Origin: Stagonosporopsis chrysanthemi
Lineage: Eukaryota; Ascomycota; Dothideomycetes; Pleosporales; Didymellaceae
DNA length: 64,000 bases
Assembly (NCBI GenBank): GCA_022560025.1
Contig: JAFISE010000005.1
Coordinates: forward strand, 124,001 to 188,000
Reading direction: 5' to 3'
Shown here: positions 11,197 through 21,619 of the stretch, piece after piece
How positions within the stretch are numbered: position 1 is the stretch's first letter
How the letters are laid out: every line of letters starts with the position of its first letter
Made by a program: the position numbers and the translations under genes
Notes under the pieces: generated by a model
Database searches by the model: none
What the model was told of the DNA's origin: nothing
What the model saw: the letters and a program-made list of their open reading frames with translations, nothing else

Positions 11197-12470
11197 GGCG
11201 GTGCGGGGCAGCTTCGAGGGTTGAGGACTGTCAGTTGGTAGAGCCCGAACTGAGCTCTCGAGACAGCTAGCTGCCGTGTTGATGGCGCAGGCAGCTGCGA
11301 TCTTGGCGGTGGAAGGCGTTGCCCCACCCGAGCTGCCCCACGATCTCTCGGTGCGCTAGGCCGGCCAGCAGCCATTCGCGTTTGCTCGCTCAGAACATGG
11401 CCATGTCTTTGTTCAGCGACGGCCGTTTCTGGCCTGTCTCCCCTGTGGCGGGTGCAGGCGAGGGTTTCGTTTCACGCAATGTGCCCTGTGCCTGAGCGAG
11501 GCTGTCCGGAACATGAAACGTGCTCATTGGCGCTGTGCGAGACATGGGAGAAGCGCAGGTCCACCGCGCGCACAGCACTGGTGAGGCTGGCACTGCAACG
11601 CCCGCCAGCAAAAGGCCATGTGCGCTCGACAATCTGCATGCTTCCATGACTGGGTGTGGCGGCGCCTAGCCACGGCTCCAGACTGCGCTCAGCAGCACGA
11701 CGAGCGAGCGCCATCGTCGAAACGCAGGCTCGACTCGCCTAGCATCAGCGTCTTTCGCTTGCAAGTAATGCCCCATGCTGCAGGGCCGGGCGTTCCGCCA
11801 GCCTGAGGCTGCGCTCGTCTCAGCTCGGCATCGTCTGAGCAGTTCGAGGACCTTCCCGTTTCAGACCGCCCAGAGCCCAAAGGCTATCTTCGCCGCAGCA
11901 CGGCGGGTGGCGGGCGGCAGTATAAGCAGCACAGCGAGCATTTCCACTCGCACGTCTTTCCTGGCTCTCCCCGTCCGAACTGCCTCGCTGAACACAATCA
12001 ATACCTGGGTCCTGCCGTCTGACTCCCTGGCTGACAGCGTGACAAAGCAAGCGCACGCTCTGCAGCCCGCGGCGTTCGATCCTAACATAGCAACCCAATT
12101 AAACGGTCTTGGGAGTCCTGTCGTGTCCCCACCCTGCCGGCCCGCGAGTGCGGTGCTTTACTCAGCGCCCGGAACTGCCCTCTGCCCAGCGACACATTAA
12201 TCTACCTCGCCATCTGGCACTATCGAAGCTGGTCTTCTGCTGTTGGACACTGCACACCGTTTCCTTTCTTCTGCGCCGATCCCCAGCGACATCTCTCCTT
12301 CGCATGTCGCCATAAGACCCGTCGATCCGCTCATTTTCCGTCCTCGCCGCCTCATACGAAACGCCCCAGTCCGCGCCGCGCTGACTGCCGGACTTGCATA
12401 CGCCCCGTAGGGCCCACGACAACACGAGAAAGGGGATTCCACAGCGCGAGACGCTTCACACTCAACCGAC
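11197..12470. promoter_or_regulatory. Divergent promoter region between csn7 and ccc2
   Basis: 1274 bases without a supportable gene; open frames here are short and overlap antisense. The region must hold the csn7 promoter at its left end and the ccc2 promoter and leader at its right end. No specific operator was recognised. Confidence 0.4.
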
Positions 12471-15400
12471 ATGGCTCCTGCGAACGGCGCCCCCGCGCAC
12501 ATGGCCACAACGACGCTGAAGGTCGAGGGCATGACATGTGGCGCATGCACCTCTGCTATCGAGACAGGCTTCCAAGGCGTGGCAGGAGTTGGAAACGTAT
12601 CCATCAGTCTGGTCATGGAGCGCGCCGTCATCTCACACGACCCGGAGGTGATATCTGCCGACGACGTGAAGGAGATCATTGAAGACAGGGGCTTTGACGC
12701 CGAGGTGCTGTCAACCGACCTGCCAACCACGCGTACGACCGACGACCACTTCCTGAGCGACTCGGAAGACGAAGAGGACGCACTGCTGGCAGACGACGGC
12801 TTCTCAACCACCACACTTTCCGTCGGAGGCATGACGTGTGGCGCCTGCACCTCTGCAGTCGAGGGCGCTTTCAAGGACGTTGCGGGAATCAAGTCTTTCA
12901 GCATATCCCTGCTCTCCGAGCGCGCCGTCATCGAGCACTCAAGCAAGATCATTACCCCCGACCAGCTCGCCGAGACAATAGAAGACGTTGGATTCGACGC
13001 AAAGGTGCTGGAAACCGTTGCTGACTCACCCGCGCCAAAGAAGAGCAGGCGTGGGAAGAAGTCGCGAACCATGACTACGACTGTAGCCGTTGAGGGTATG
13101 ACCTGCGGTGCCTGTACATCTGCGATCGAGAATGGCTTCAAGGATGTAGCGGGTGTTTATCAGTTCAACATCAGCTTGCTCGCCAACCGTGCGGTGCTTG
13201 TGCACGATCCCTCGAAGCTGAGTGCAGAGCAGATTGCCGAGATCATCGACGACTGTGGTTTCGACGCCACGGTATTGTCGTCAGAAGACGCAAGCTTGCA
13301 ACAGTCATCCTCGAACAACGCGCCCATCCACCTCAAGATTTACGGTCTCCCAGACATCGAGGCCGCCCAGGAACTTGAAGGTATCCTAAGAAATCGGTCC
13401 GGTGTCACCTCCGCACAGATCAATTTCGCAACCTCACGAGCTGTCATCAAGCGCGAGCCACAAATTATCGGTGTACGAGCTGTGGTCGAGGCCGTTGAAG
13501 CCGCTGGGTACAACGCGCTTCTCTCAGAATCAGACGACAACGATGCGCAACTTGAATCTCTGGCCAAGACAAAAGAGATCCAGGAATGGAGGCGAGCGCT
13601 CATCGTCTCGGCTTGGTTCGCTCTTCCTGTCTTCCTCACCAGCATGATCTTCCCAATGTTTTTGCCTTTCCTCGACTACGGCAGGATCAAGATCATACCC
13701 GGCCTCTACCTTGGCGACGTTGTCTGTCTCGCTCTCACCATCCCGGTGCAATTTGGCATCGGCAAGCGCTTCTACATCTCCGCCTACAAATCACTCAGTC
13801 ACGGCTCCCCGACCATGGATGTCCTGGTCGTGCTCGGTACCTCTGCAGCCTTCTTTTTCAGTGTTGCGTCGATGCTGGTATCGATCTGTGTGCCACCCCA
13901 CACCAAGCCTACAACTCTTTTCGACACCAGCACTATGCTGTTTATGTTTATCAGCTTGGGTCGTTTCCTCGAGAACCGCGCAAAGGGCCAGACGTCCAAG
14001 GCACTGTCAAGACTCATGTCTCTCGCACCCTCTATGGCTTCCATCTATGCTGATCCCATCGCCGCCGCAAAGGCTTCAGAGAGCTGGGACGCGGTTGACG
14101 AGAAAGACAGCCGCCCGTCCATGGACGTCAATGCTGCCGAGGAGCGAGTGATCGCCACTGAGCTCATCGAGGTCGGTGATGTGGTTATCCTTCGTCCCGG
14201 TGACAAGATTCCAGCAGATGGTACAGTCACACGCGGAGAGTCCTATATCGATGAAAGTATGGTCACCGGTGAGGCTATGCCCATTCTCAAGAAGAAGGGC
14301 GCCCTGCTCATTGCTGGTACCGTCAACGGCGCGGCCCGCTTGGAGTTCATTGTCACTCGTGCTGGTCGTGACACCCAGCTTAGCCAGATCGTCCGACTCG
14401 TGCAGGAGGCGCAGACTAGCCGCGCACCAATTCAACGTCTGGCAGATACCGTCGCCGGATACTTTGTCCCTATTATCATCACTCTCGGTCTTGCCACCTT
14501 CGTCGCCTGGATGGTCCTGAGCCATATCCTGCCCTATCCCCCCAAGGTCTTCCTCAACCACGCTAGCGGCGGCAAAATCATGGTCTGCGTTAAGCTGTGC
14601 ATTGCCGTCATTGTCTTTGCCTGCCCTTGCGCTCTCGGCCTTGCAACTCCTACCGCTGTCATGGTCGGTACTGGTGTTGGCGCTGAGCATGGCATCTTGG
14701 TCAAGGGGGGTGCTGCTCTAGAGACAGCCACCAAGATCAACCACATCATCTTCGACAAGACGGGTACTCTCACGGTCGGCAAGATGAGCGTGTCCAAGGC
14801 TGATATTCAGGGCGAGTGGGCCAGCAAGAAGAACCTCTGGTGGACGTTGATTGGCCTCGCTGAGATGGGTTCTGAACACCCCATTGCGAAAGCTATCGTT
14901 CGCTCGGCGAAAGAGCACCTCCGCCTTGGACCCGATGGAAGCCTCGATGGTGCTGTAGGTGACTTCGAGGCTGTAGTCGGCAAAGGCATCAGCGCCCAAG
15001 TCGAAGCCGCCGTCTCTGGCCCACGCACACGCTACACCGTCCTCATTGGCAATGCTACCTTCCTCCTCTCTAATGGCGTCAACGTACCCGACCTTGTCGA
15101 TGAGCCTCTCACGCCCAACCCCAACACCCGCAACCTGCAGTCCCGCTCCGCCGGCATTACCACAATCCACACCGCCATTGGTACCACGTACACCGGCGCA
15201 CTCAGCCTCTCAGACACCATCAAGCCTTCCGCTCGCGCCGTTGTTATCGCTCTCAAGCGCCTCGGCATCAGCTCTTCAATTGTAACTGGCGACACCTCCG
15301 CTTCGGCCCTCGTCGTGGCAGCTTCCGTCGGCATCGACTCGGTCGACGTGCACGCCTCCGCCACACCAAGCGATAAGAAAGCCATCGTTGCAGACCTGCA

Positions 15401-15962
15401 ATCGCGCGGCCTCGTCGTCGGCATGGTCGGCGACGGCATCAACGACTCGCCCGCCCTCGCCAGCGCAGACATCGGCATCGCCCTGTCCACCGGCACGGAC
15501 GTCGCCATGGAAGCCGCCTCCATCGTGCTCATGTCCAACACGGACCTGCTCGCCATCCCTGCCAGCCTGATCCTCAGCCGCGCAATCTTCTTCCGCATCA
15601 AGCTCAACCTGGCATGGGCATGCATGTACAACTTCGTCGGCCTGCCGTTTGCAATGGGCTTCTTCCTCCCCTGGGGCCTGAGCCTGCATCCCATGGCTGC
15701 CGGCGCGGCCATGGCGTGTTCGTCCGTCTCCGTTGTGCTGTCCTCACTGCACCTCAAGTTCTGGCACCGCCCTGCATGGCTGAAGGTCAGTCTGCTCGAT
15801 CCCGGCGCGGAAGTCCCCGAGAACGAGAAGGAGAAGGAGGACTTCCAGCCTCAGGGTTTGTTGGGCGCCGCCAGGGACTGGGTCTCTGATAGTTGGGCCG
15901 CCTGGAGGAGGAACAAGGAGGAGGCGAGGTATGTGCCTTTGCAGGACATGGGGGAGCGATGA
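12471..15962 (+). CDS. ccc2: Copper-transporting P1B-type ATPase, Ccc2/ATP7 family
   Basis: Intronless, 1163 residues. Three N-terminal heavy-metal-associated domains each have GMTCGAC with metal-binding Cys pairs at about 23/26, 123/126 and 212/215. A fourth HMA-like fold (IHLKIYGLPDIEAAQELEGI) follows at about 283-355 with no CxxC. The catalytic core then shows the membrane CPC at 718-720 (VFACPCALGLATPTA), the phosphorylated Asp at 762 (DKTGTLTVGK), the nucleotide-binding SEHPIAKA motif and the hinge GDGINDSPALA around 987-997; the actuator loop reads VTGEAMP. The CPC and the ion-channel helices identify Cu(I) transport into the Golgi lumen, supplying multicopper oxidases such as laccases and the iron permease partner. 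Atx1 is the usual cytosolic donor. Confidence 0.96.
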   Translation: MAPANGAPAHMATTTLKVEGMTCGACTSAIETGFQGVAGVGNVSISLVMERAVISHDPEVISADDVKEIIEDRGFDAEVLSTDLPTTRTTDDHFLSDSEDEEDALLADDGFSTTTLSVGGMTCGACTSAVEGAFKDVAGIKSFSISLLSERAVIEHSSKIITPDQLAETIEDVGFDAKVLETVADSPAPKKSRRGKKSRTMTTTVAVEGMTCGACTSAIENGFKDVAGVYQFNISLLANRAVLVHDPSKLSAEQIAEIIDDCGFDATVLSSEDASLQQSSSNNAPIHLKIYGLPDIEAAQELEGILRNRSGVTSAQINFATSRAVIKREPQIIGVRAVVEAVEAAGYNALLSESDDNDAQLESLAKTKEIQEWRRALIVSAWFALPVFLTSMIFPMFLPFLDYGRIKIIPGLYLGDVVCLALTIPVQFGIGKRFYISAYKSLSHGSPTMDVLVVLGTSAAFFFSVASMLVSICVPPHTKPTTLFDTSTMLFMFISLGRFLENRAKGQTSKALSRLMSLAPSMASIYADPIAAAKASESWDAVDEKDSRPSMDVNAAEERVIATELIEVGDVVILRPGDKIPADGTVTRGESYIDESMVTGEAMPILKKKGALLIAGTVNGAARLEFIVTRAGRDTQLSQIVRLVQEAQTSRAPIQRLADTVAGYFVPIIITLGLATFVAWMVLSHILPYPPKVFLNHASGGKIMVCVKLCIAVIVFACPCALGLATPTAVMVGTGVGAEHGILVKGGAALETATKINHIIFDKTGTLTVGKMSVSKADIQGEWASKKNLWWTLIGLAEMGSEHPIAKAIVRSAKEHLRLGPDGSLDGAVGDFEAVVGKGISAQVEAAVSGPRTRYTVLIGNATFLLSNGVNVPDLVDEPLTPNPNTRNLQSRSAGITTIHTAIGTTYTGALSLSDTIKPSARAVVIALKRLGISSSIVTGDTSASALVVAASVGIDSVDVHASATPSDKKAIVADLQSRGLVVGMVGDGINDSPALASADIGIALSTGTDVAMEAASIVLMSNTDLLAIPASLILSRAIFFRIKLNLAWACMYNFVGLPFAMGFFLPWGLSLHPMAAGAAMACSSVSVVLSSLHLKFWHRPAWLKVSLLDPGAEVPENEKEKEDFQPQGLLGAARDWVSDSWAAWRRNKEEARYVPLQDMGER

Positions 15963-16698
15963 GCTGTCGAGCAGAGCGGTTGGGCGAAGCATAGCTTGTC
16001 TTCTGAGCAGCTGTCGTCGTCGTCGTTGTTATTGTGTTTGTCGGCGTCTTCTTTTGTCTAGAGATACCACCTCTGTCGCGTAATTTCCTTGTTGCGTTCG
16101 CCGTCTCAGCATTAGCATCGTCGAGTCCTTGTTCATATGAATCGACTCCGTTCTCACAGTCTACTCAGTCAAGCATCGTTTCCTTTCCTCAAGTGGCGCA
16201 AGTGCTTCCACGCCCTCCCGGAAGTAGACAGTGCTGCATTACGTACAGTAGGCAGAATACGGTGTACACAGACGCATGCTGTTCTTCTGCAGTGATATCT
16301 TCCGACGCAGTGAAACTTGGTGATGATACATGTGTGCCTCAACCTATTTAGCTCCACTCACATCACGTACAATTCTCTGTCATGTTAGCTACATCTCATT
16401 ATTTGCTTTCGCGCCGGCAAGATGGAGATCAACGGCGATCGATTCTGCGTCACTGCGGAAGAGGCTGGCAACTTTGAGGGTTTTTTTTTTGTGATTATCA
16501 ACGTTATTTTTCTCTGTGTTATTCTGCTATGAGAAGGGGACAAACCACTACTCATCTACGTGCATATGATACCTTGTTTGTACACTCCACAAGAGAAATG
16601 CAGCGTGCTCTTTTGTTGTCGTCAGGGTCGGGAACTACGCCAACTCGTCTGCGTGGCTGACCTACCTTGGTTGCAAGGGCTAGGAGAGACTGCTGGTC
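15963..16698. other. Intergenic region between convergent genes
   Basis: 736 bases with the 3' flanks of ccc2 (+) and the nuclease-like gene (-). A T10 tract lies at 16481-16490. No gene is seen. Confidence 0.5.
16481..16490. repeat. Poly-T tract (T10)
   Basis: Ten consecutive T in the convergent intergenic region. Confidence 0.9.
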
Positions 16699-18186
16699 TC
16701 AGGAAGAGGAGTCTGTCTCTTCTTGGCTGGACTCGTCACTTACAGATAGGTCTTCTACACCCGTAGTCAAATCCTGTGGCTCGGTGGAGGAAGTCTTTTT
16801 CTGCCTGGCCATTTGAGCTTCTTTCTGCAGGCTTGGTTGGACTGCCTTTCGTGGCTCATCTCGCACAGGACCAGGGGCCTTTGTAGGGAGCCTCCCGATT
16901 CCTGGCCTCGTAGGTGTCTCAGATTCAGCGCTTAGGTTGTAGATATGCCCCATCGTCAACAAAGGACCAAAGCCGATCGCTCTGTTGGACCTATGGCCCG
17001 CACCTGCTTGCCGCAGAAATGGATTGGGATCATCTTGATGTGATATCGCACCATTATCCTCAGTGGGTGAATCCGAATCACCTCGACGCTCGATCTGCTC
17101 GGCCATGCTTCCGAAAGGCGTGTTGAGAGGGTGGTTAGATGCAGTTTCAGGTGTCAGCCACTTCTCGTCGTCGATGACATCTGCCATTTGTTGGGATATA
17201 CGCCAGTCCTCGTCATTACCAGAGAATACCTTGTGTACCAAGTAGAACAGGGCTAGACGAACGCTGATGGACATAGCCTTTTTATCCGTATTAACAATCT
17301 GGTCGGCCTTGATCGCATCAGAAAATACTATCTTTGGCCGAAGTGTATCATCGCCCTGGACGAAGTGCTCGAGCTTCAGGAATGTTGTGGAGTCATAGTT
17401 GGAGAGGAAAGCATACTTAAGGCGGTGACCAAGCATGTATTTTACAATCTGACCTGCACGATTTTAGCTTGTAGTAACGAAGGTGAAATTTGATGACTTA
17501 CCCAGTATCGCACGCATCTTGGTGGTAGACCTCCCCTCGCGAGCATTCTTTAGCATCCGATGAATGTCTACTGTGAAGGGGAATTTGATCTCACCAACAA
17601 GGCGAGTTTCGAGATTCTTTCCGATCTGTACCTTGCCAACCACATCTGGAAGCTGCTCATTGATGCGTTCGTCACGAATCCAGGCGTCTCCAAACGTCAT
17701 GGCTAGAGGACCAGAGCCGTCATTTGCCCCTAGCGTTTGAACACATTGTACCACGGGAGCGAGTGCATTCTGATAGAACCTACCTGAGACTGAGATCTCG
17801 CCTCCACATTGGATGCATTCGGCAATCGTCGTATGTGGGTTGAGCTTCTCGATCTTAGGATCCGGGGCAACAGGGAGATTGGCGCAGCGCTCGAGGTCAT
17901 CCGCTATTGACTCAGACTTCCAGAAGTCTAGAACATCTTGAGTGAATTGGGACCATCTGGCCAAGTCACCACAGAAGTTGGTTTTGATAGCACCCGGCTT
18001 CGATACAGTCTGAGTTCTCGGATTTCCAATATAAAGAGCAGGCATGCCTTGTTCAAGGACTTGTTTGGCATTCAAATAGTACTCCGGGAGTCGATTGACA
18101 GATTCTGTTTGCGATTCTGGAGGTGATGGGGTCAGCAAAAAGGAAAGTCTCGTATAGAAGACAAAATACTTACCACGGCCGGTCAT
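16699..18186 (-). CDS. PD-(D/E)XK nuclease-like fungal protein
   Basis: Exons 18186-18174, 18116-17502 and 17453-16699 give 460 residues. The first intron is 57 nt, has no in-frame stop and is a multiple of three, but its ends (GTAAGT..CCTCCAG, internal GCTGAC) favour splicing. The middle carries the core of a restriction-endonuclease-like fold: strand LPDVVGKVQIG with Asp about 163, then LVGEIKFPFT with the E-x-K pair at about 181/183, followed by the helix RAILGQIVKYM with a conserved-type Gln. The strands LKYAFLSNYDSTTFLKLE close the fold. This arrangement is known from expanded fungal families of uncertain function, sometimes near or fused to kinase-like domains. The last 130 residues are polar and disordered (Pro/Ser/Glu-rich, ending in SSQEETDSSS). 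No signal or membrane helix. Divergent from the kinase-like gene at 18569. Confidence 0.72.
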
Positions 18187-18568
18187 GTTGGTTCTATGTT
18201 ATTCCAGACGAGTTGAGTAAGACTGATAGGTATTTTGTGACGGGGCAGAACAGGGGAAGTGTGGCCAGCATCTTAAATGTACAAGGTTGCAAGGCTCCAA
18301 GGTGGAATGTTTTGGTGTTCAGTGAAAGGGTATGCATTTTATATCTCCGATTGCAGACTGGGTACTGTGCTGTGTGTGTTGTGCGAAGTGAAAGATGGGT
18401 AGCCACACCTAGCGCTAAGCCTTCGCGAGTTGGTCGAAGTACGTTTGCTCTTTACTTCTCTCATATTTGAACACACACCTGAACATCGAACTGCACACTC
18501 CCTGATCGCATTACCGGCACTGTGGCAGATACACGTTCGACGCCCAACGCGCGCATACACTCTTCAAG
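18187..18568. promoter_or_regulatory. Shared divergent promoter of nuclease-like and kinase-like genes
   Basis: 382 bases separate the two start codons; both promoters must lie here. I see no gene and no confident operator. Confidence 0.5.
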
Positions 18569-19640
18569 ATGGAGTCTGCTTCCGAGAGTACTTTCGACGA
18601 CAAGGACAAGGCGCTCATTGGAAGGGTCTTCTGCTTCTCAGGTGGATCACACTGGGTACTTACGAAACCTTTGTCGCATTTGGTCTATCAGCAGGGGGAG
18701 CCGCCGTTCGAAGCCCGCCAGGTCTTTGAATGTACCTGCATCTACGACCCAGAGGATTACTTCCACGATGTCAAAGAAGCCACCATGAAAGTCAAATACC
18801 AGTATGTTGCCACGCGCCCTGCTCCATCTCTCTTAGAACTAATGCGACGAAGGATCAAAGGCCACGGGAGGAACGTTCATTTCTACAAAGAGCATCTCAA
18901 GAGCTGCCAGGAGGCAACAACCAAGGATGGCAGCCTCAACAAACGAGAGTCAAATCTTCGGAAGCTTGCTTACGCAGAGGAGTTGTTACACCAAGCGACG
19001 CACCCAGTCGAGGTCCCACATCACCACACTTCGAACGAGGTCGTTGCGCTCCGACGTCTGCGCAATAAGAATAGTGCACATACGCCTCAGCTCTTGGACG
19101 CCAGTGCATTCCCTTTGACGCCGGATATAGATGACCAGGCGATGGCTGGAGGTTTTATGATCGGAATCCTGATGACCAAAGTGCCGGGCCAGCAGCTCAA
19201 ATATGACATGTTTTGGTTTGGGAAAGACAAAGAGGGACGCGACAAGATACGAGAGTCTTTCAAGGCTGCCCTGCTGTAAGTTTCTGACAGTGGGCATGGG
19301 AATGAATATACTGACTTTACGCAAGGGAGCTCTGGTCCTGCCGAATCGATCATGAAGACTGTGCTTTGCGCAACATCGTGTGGGATGAAGATGAGAGCAA
19401 GTGGTGAGTGTAGTACACCCAACTACTGGCATCAGGCTGATCTGAAACAGTTACATTGTCGATTTCGAATCCTGGTCTTCCCTAACTATTGACGACCCTC
19501 AAGCTTTATGGGACAAACTACCCGAATGGTCGAGCTGGCAGCTTTCTGAGGATTGTGGTCCGAAGGGTTGGTGGATGGAAAGTAGGCGCGCTGCCTGGAA
19601 GTCGCGTCAAGTGACCCTGTCTGACCATGGATCAGACTGA
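18569..19640 (+). CDS. Divergent protein-kinase/phosphotransferase-fold protein
   Basis: Exons 18569-19275, 19326-19403 and 19451-19640 close in frame to 324 residues; the introns are 50 and 47 nt. Kinase-fold landmarks appear in order: a candidate beta-3 lysine in ATMKVKYQYV, an alpha-C/beta-4-like segment NEVVALRRLRNKNSAHTPQLL, a hinge-like stretch GFMIGILMTKVPGQQL, the catalytic-loop-like DHEDCALRNIVW (H-x-D..N, here HED for the usual HRD or HGD) and the metal-binding strand YIVDFESW (DFE for DFG). This pattern fits the small fungal kinase-like or aminoglycoside-phosphotransferase-like families. The key Asp and Asn residues are kept, so it may be active, but substrate and role are unknown. 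Splicing unites the catalytic loop with DFE, which supports the model. Confidence 0.72.
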
Positions 19641-20659
19641 ATGCGTGTTCATTAGTATGACGTGCTGGGAGTTCCTTCAGTAAAGCGAGACCCGGTCCAA
19701 ACAATGCTTTGCTAGAAATCTTGTATACATTAGGGCATCTTTGAGTGAAACTGTGATGGTTCCTCAGAGCAGGGAATACCGTCTTTGAGCTATACTTGAC
19801 TTTGGCAGCTGATTGCGATCACTCTTCCTCACATTGGTAAATCGATGATTGAACAAAACTCGTCGCTCGCAACCACCATCACAACATCCCAAGCCACGTT
19901 GACACAAGCTCTTACTGCTTACCTAGCAAGCATCTCCTTAACGACGGCCTCCACCATGCAACCTGATGTACACATTTCTTAAGAGCCAGCGAACATGCTA
20001 CCAACTCACAATTAATTCACGAGTACTCTAACCCTGAGAGCGCAACGAAACCTTTGTCGGAGCGCAAAAAATCCTGGAGAGGGGCTCATGGCAACATCTT
20101 CTAAAGTGACTGACAGTGCAGAAGAGAGATGAAAGATCATGATGGCTTTCAAGATTGCCCTCTGTAAGCCAGATGCATGATGCCGAGACAAGAGCAGGGA
20201 GCATTTGAGCCGAAAACCTCACTCGTCAAGGCTGCTTATGCGTAGTTTCGTGTAGGATAGGCAAGATTTCAAGTGGTAATGCGGCATCTACTCGTCTTAT
20301 CGTCGTCTGCTGACCATGTGCATTTGCATCGTAGACTTCGTGGATCATCAGCTTGATTTCTCCGAAAGCGAAAGATCGTTAGCAAAAGTACTCTCGGTGG
20401 TGCCGCTGGCGAATGTCAATGAACTTCGCCCTGAAGCAGTAGAGTGTTAGGTGTAGAGACGCCAAGGTGGGCATTGGTCCGAAAATAGACCCCACAAGCG
20501 CGTCTCCACAGTCGCGCGAGCGATGACAGCATCGCGCCGCATTCTAGCCAGCTTCAACAGCCAGCTTTCTTGAAGCTGTCGTCACTGCACCATGTCGCGA
20601 CCGCGTGGAAACCCAAAACACTCCGTGTATTGTTGCAACAATCAGGCCAAATTTGAACA
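19641..20659. other. Intergenic region, no gene seen
   Basis: 1019 bases with no open frame that looks coding on either strand. Base composition is closer to balanced than in the GC-rich promoters elsewhere in the window. Confidence 0.5.
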
Positions 20660-21432
20660 ATGGTGCTACTAGATCTGCTGACAATAGCTGGAATTCCTAC
20701 AGCCGTTGGCGCAAGTGAAGCGGTTCACCAACAACAGCTGCTGGACGAAGAAGCCGAGTCACCAGAGCGCCAGGAGCCCTTCTACCTAGATGTGTATTGC
20801 GAGGCGCAGTCCCGCAAGAAAGACGAGGTGCACGGAGCAATCATCGTGCTGAAGGATGGCAAAGTATGAGCTACCACCACCTACGCAGCCCAGCCAACTG
20901 ACTTGTGGTCTAGTTACGATTGTGGCCGAAGGACTCCAAGACTGGCCTTCCCAAGGCTGATCCAAATGGCGGCGAGGTCCCACATCCCTTTACCGGCTTC
21001 TTCTATCCTTTTCCGACCGAGGACCTAGACATGCCCCACCGTGCGATGCCCGCGCCGCCCATACTTGGGCTCGTAAGCACGACACCTACCTCGTCGAAAG
21101 CGAAGTCAAAACCCATGCGCCCGAAGCTCAATTGGATATATGCAGACAGCGAGACTCGTGAGCTGAAATATGGCCCAAGGACAGAAGCGAAGCAGCACAC
21201 AGTAGGCTCTTGGGATTGGACAGAGGATGAGCAGGGCCTGACCCTGCAGGATGACGAGAGTCTCGTAGCTGTAGAAGAGGAGAATGGTGGGTTTGGATGG
21301 GCGGTGTATTGGGATAAGGAAGATGATCGGCTGAAGCAGTGGGGTGTTCTGGAACAGCACCGGGTACTGAGATGTAGTCTTGAACGAAGACTAGTGGAGG
21401 AGAAAGAGATGGGAGGGCTGGATGACCTTTGA
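20660..21432 (+). CDS. Fungal protein of unknown function
   Basis: Exons 20660-20863 and 20914-21432, intron 50 nt with GTATGA donor and CTAG acceptor, give 240 residues. I do not recognise a named domain. The protein reads as a compact all-beta domain: FYLDVYCEAQSRKKDEVHG, AIIVLKDGK, joined across the intron to LRLWPKDSK. A segment HPFTGFFYPFPTED follows, then LNWIYADSETRELKYGPR, SWDWTEDEQGLTLQDD, ENGGFGWAVYWDKEDD and a C-terminal RVLRCSLERRL. Repeated W/Y-containing strands and the strand rejoined by splicing argue for a real gene. No signal peptide (the N-terminus is only mildly hydrophobic) and no membrane helix. Confidence 0.72.
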
Positions 21433-21619
21433 GGGCCCAATGCCCTGGAATTCTGATATCTCGTAAGGAAGTCTTCTGTTGCTGGTTAAGACACACTATA
21501 CGATGTACTGATTACAAGACACTATTAACGCGGGCACATAGAACTAAATAGTCGTAAATCATGAGGAAAAAGGAAACCGACAACAAAAATCGCACTTGGC
21601 CTCAACTCTCACAACGACT

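Noticed and set aside
12197..13141. 314-codon minus-strand open frame across the start of ccc2
   Set aside because: Antisense to the HMA domains; low-complexity Ser/Val/Thr sequence with no family match.
15032..15757. 241-codon minus-strand open frame inside ccc2
   Set aside because: Antisense shadow of the ATPase hinge region, rich in Met/Arg/Ser.
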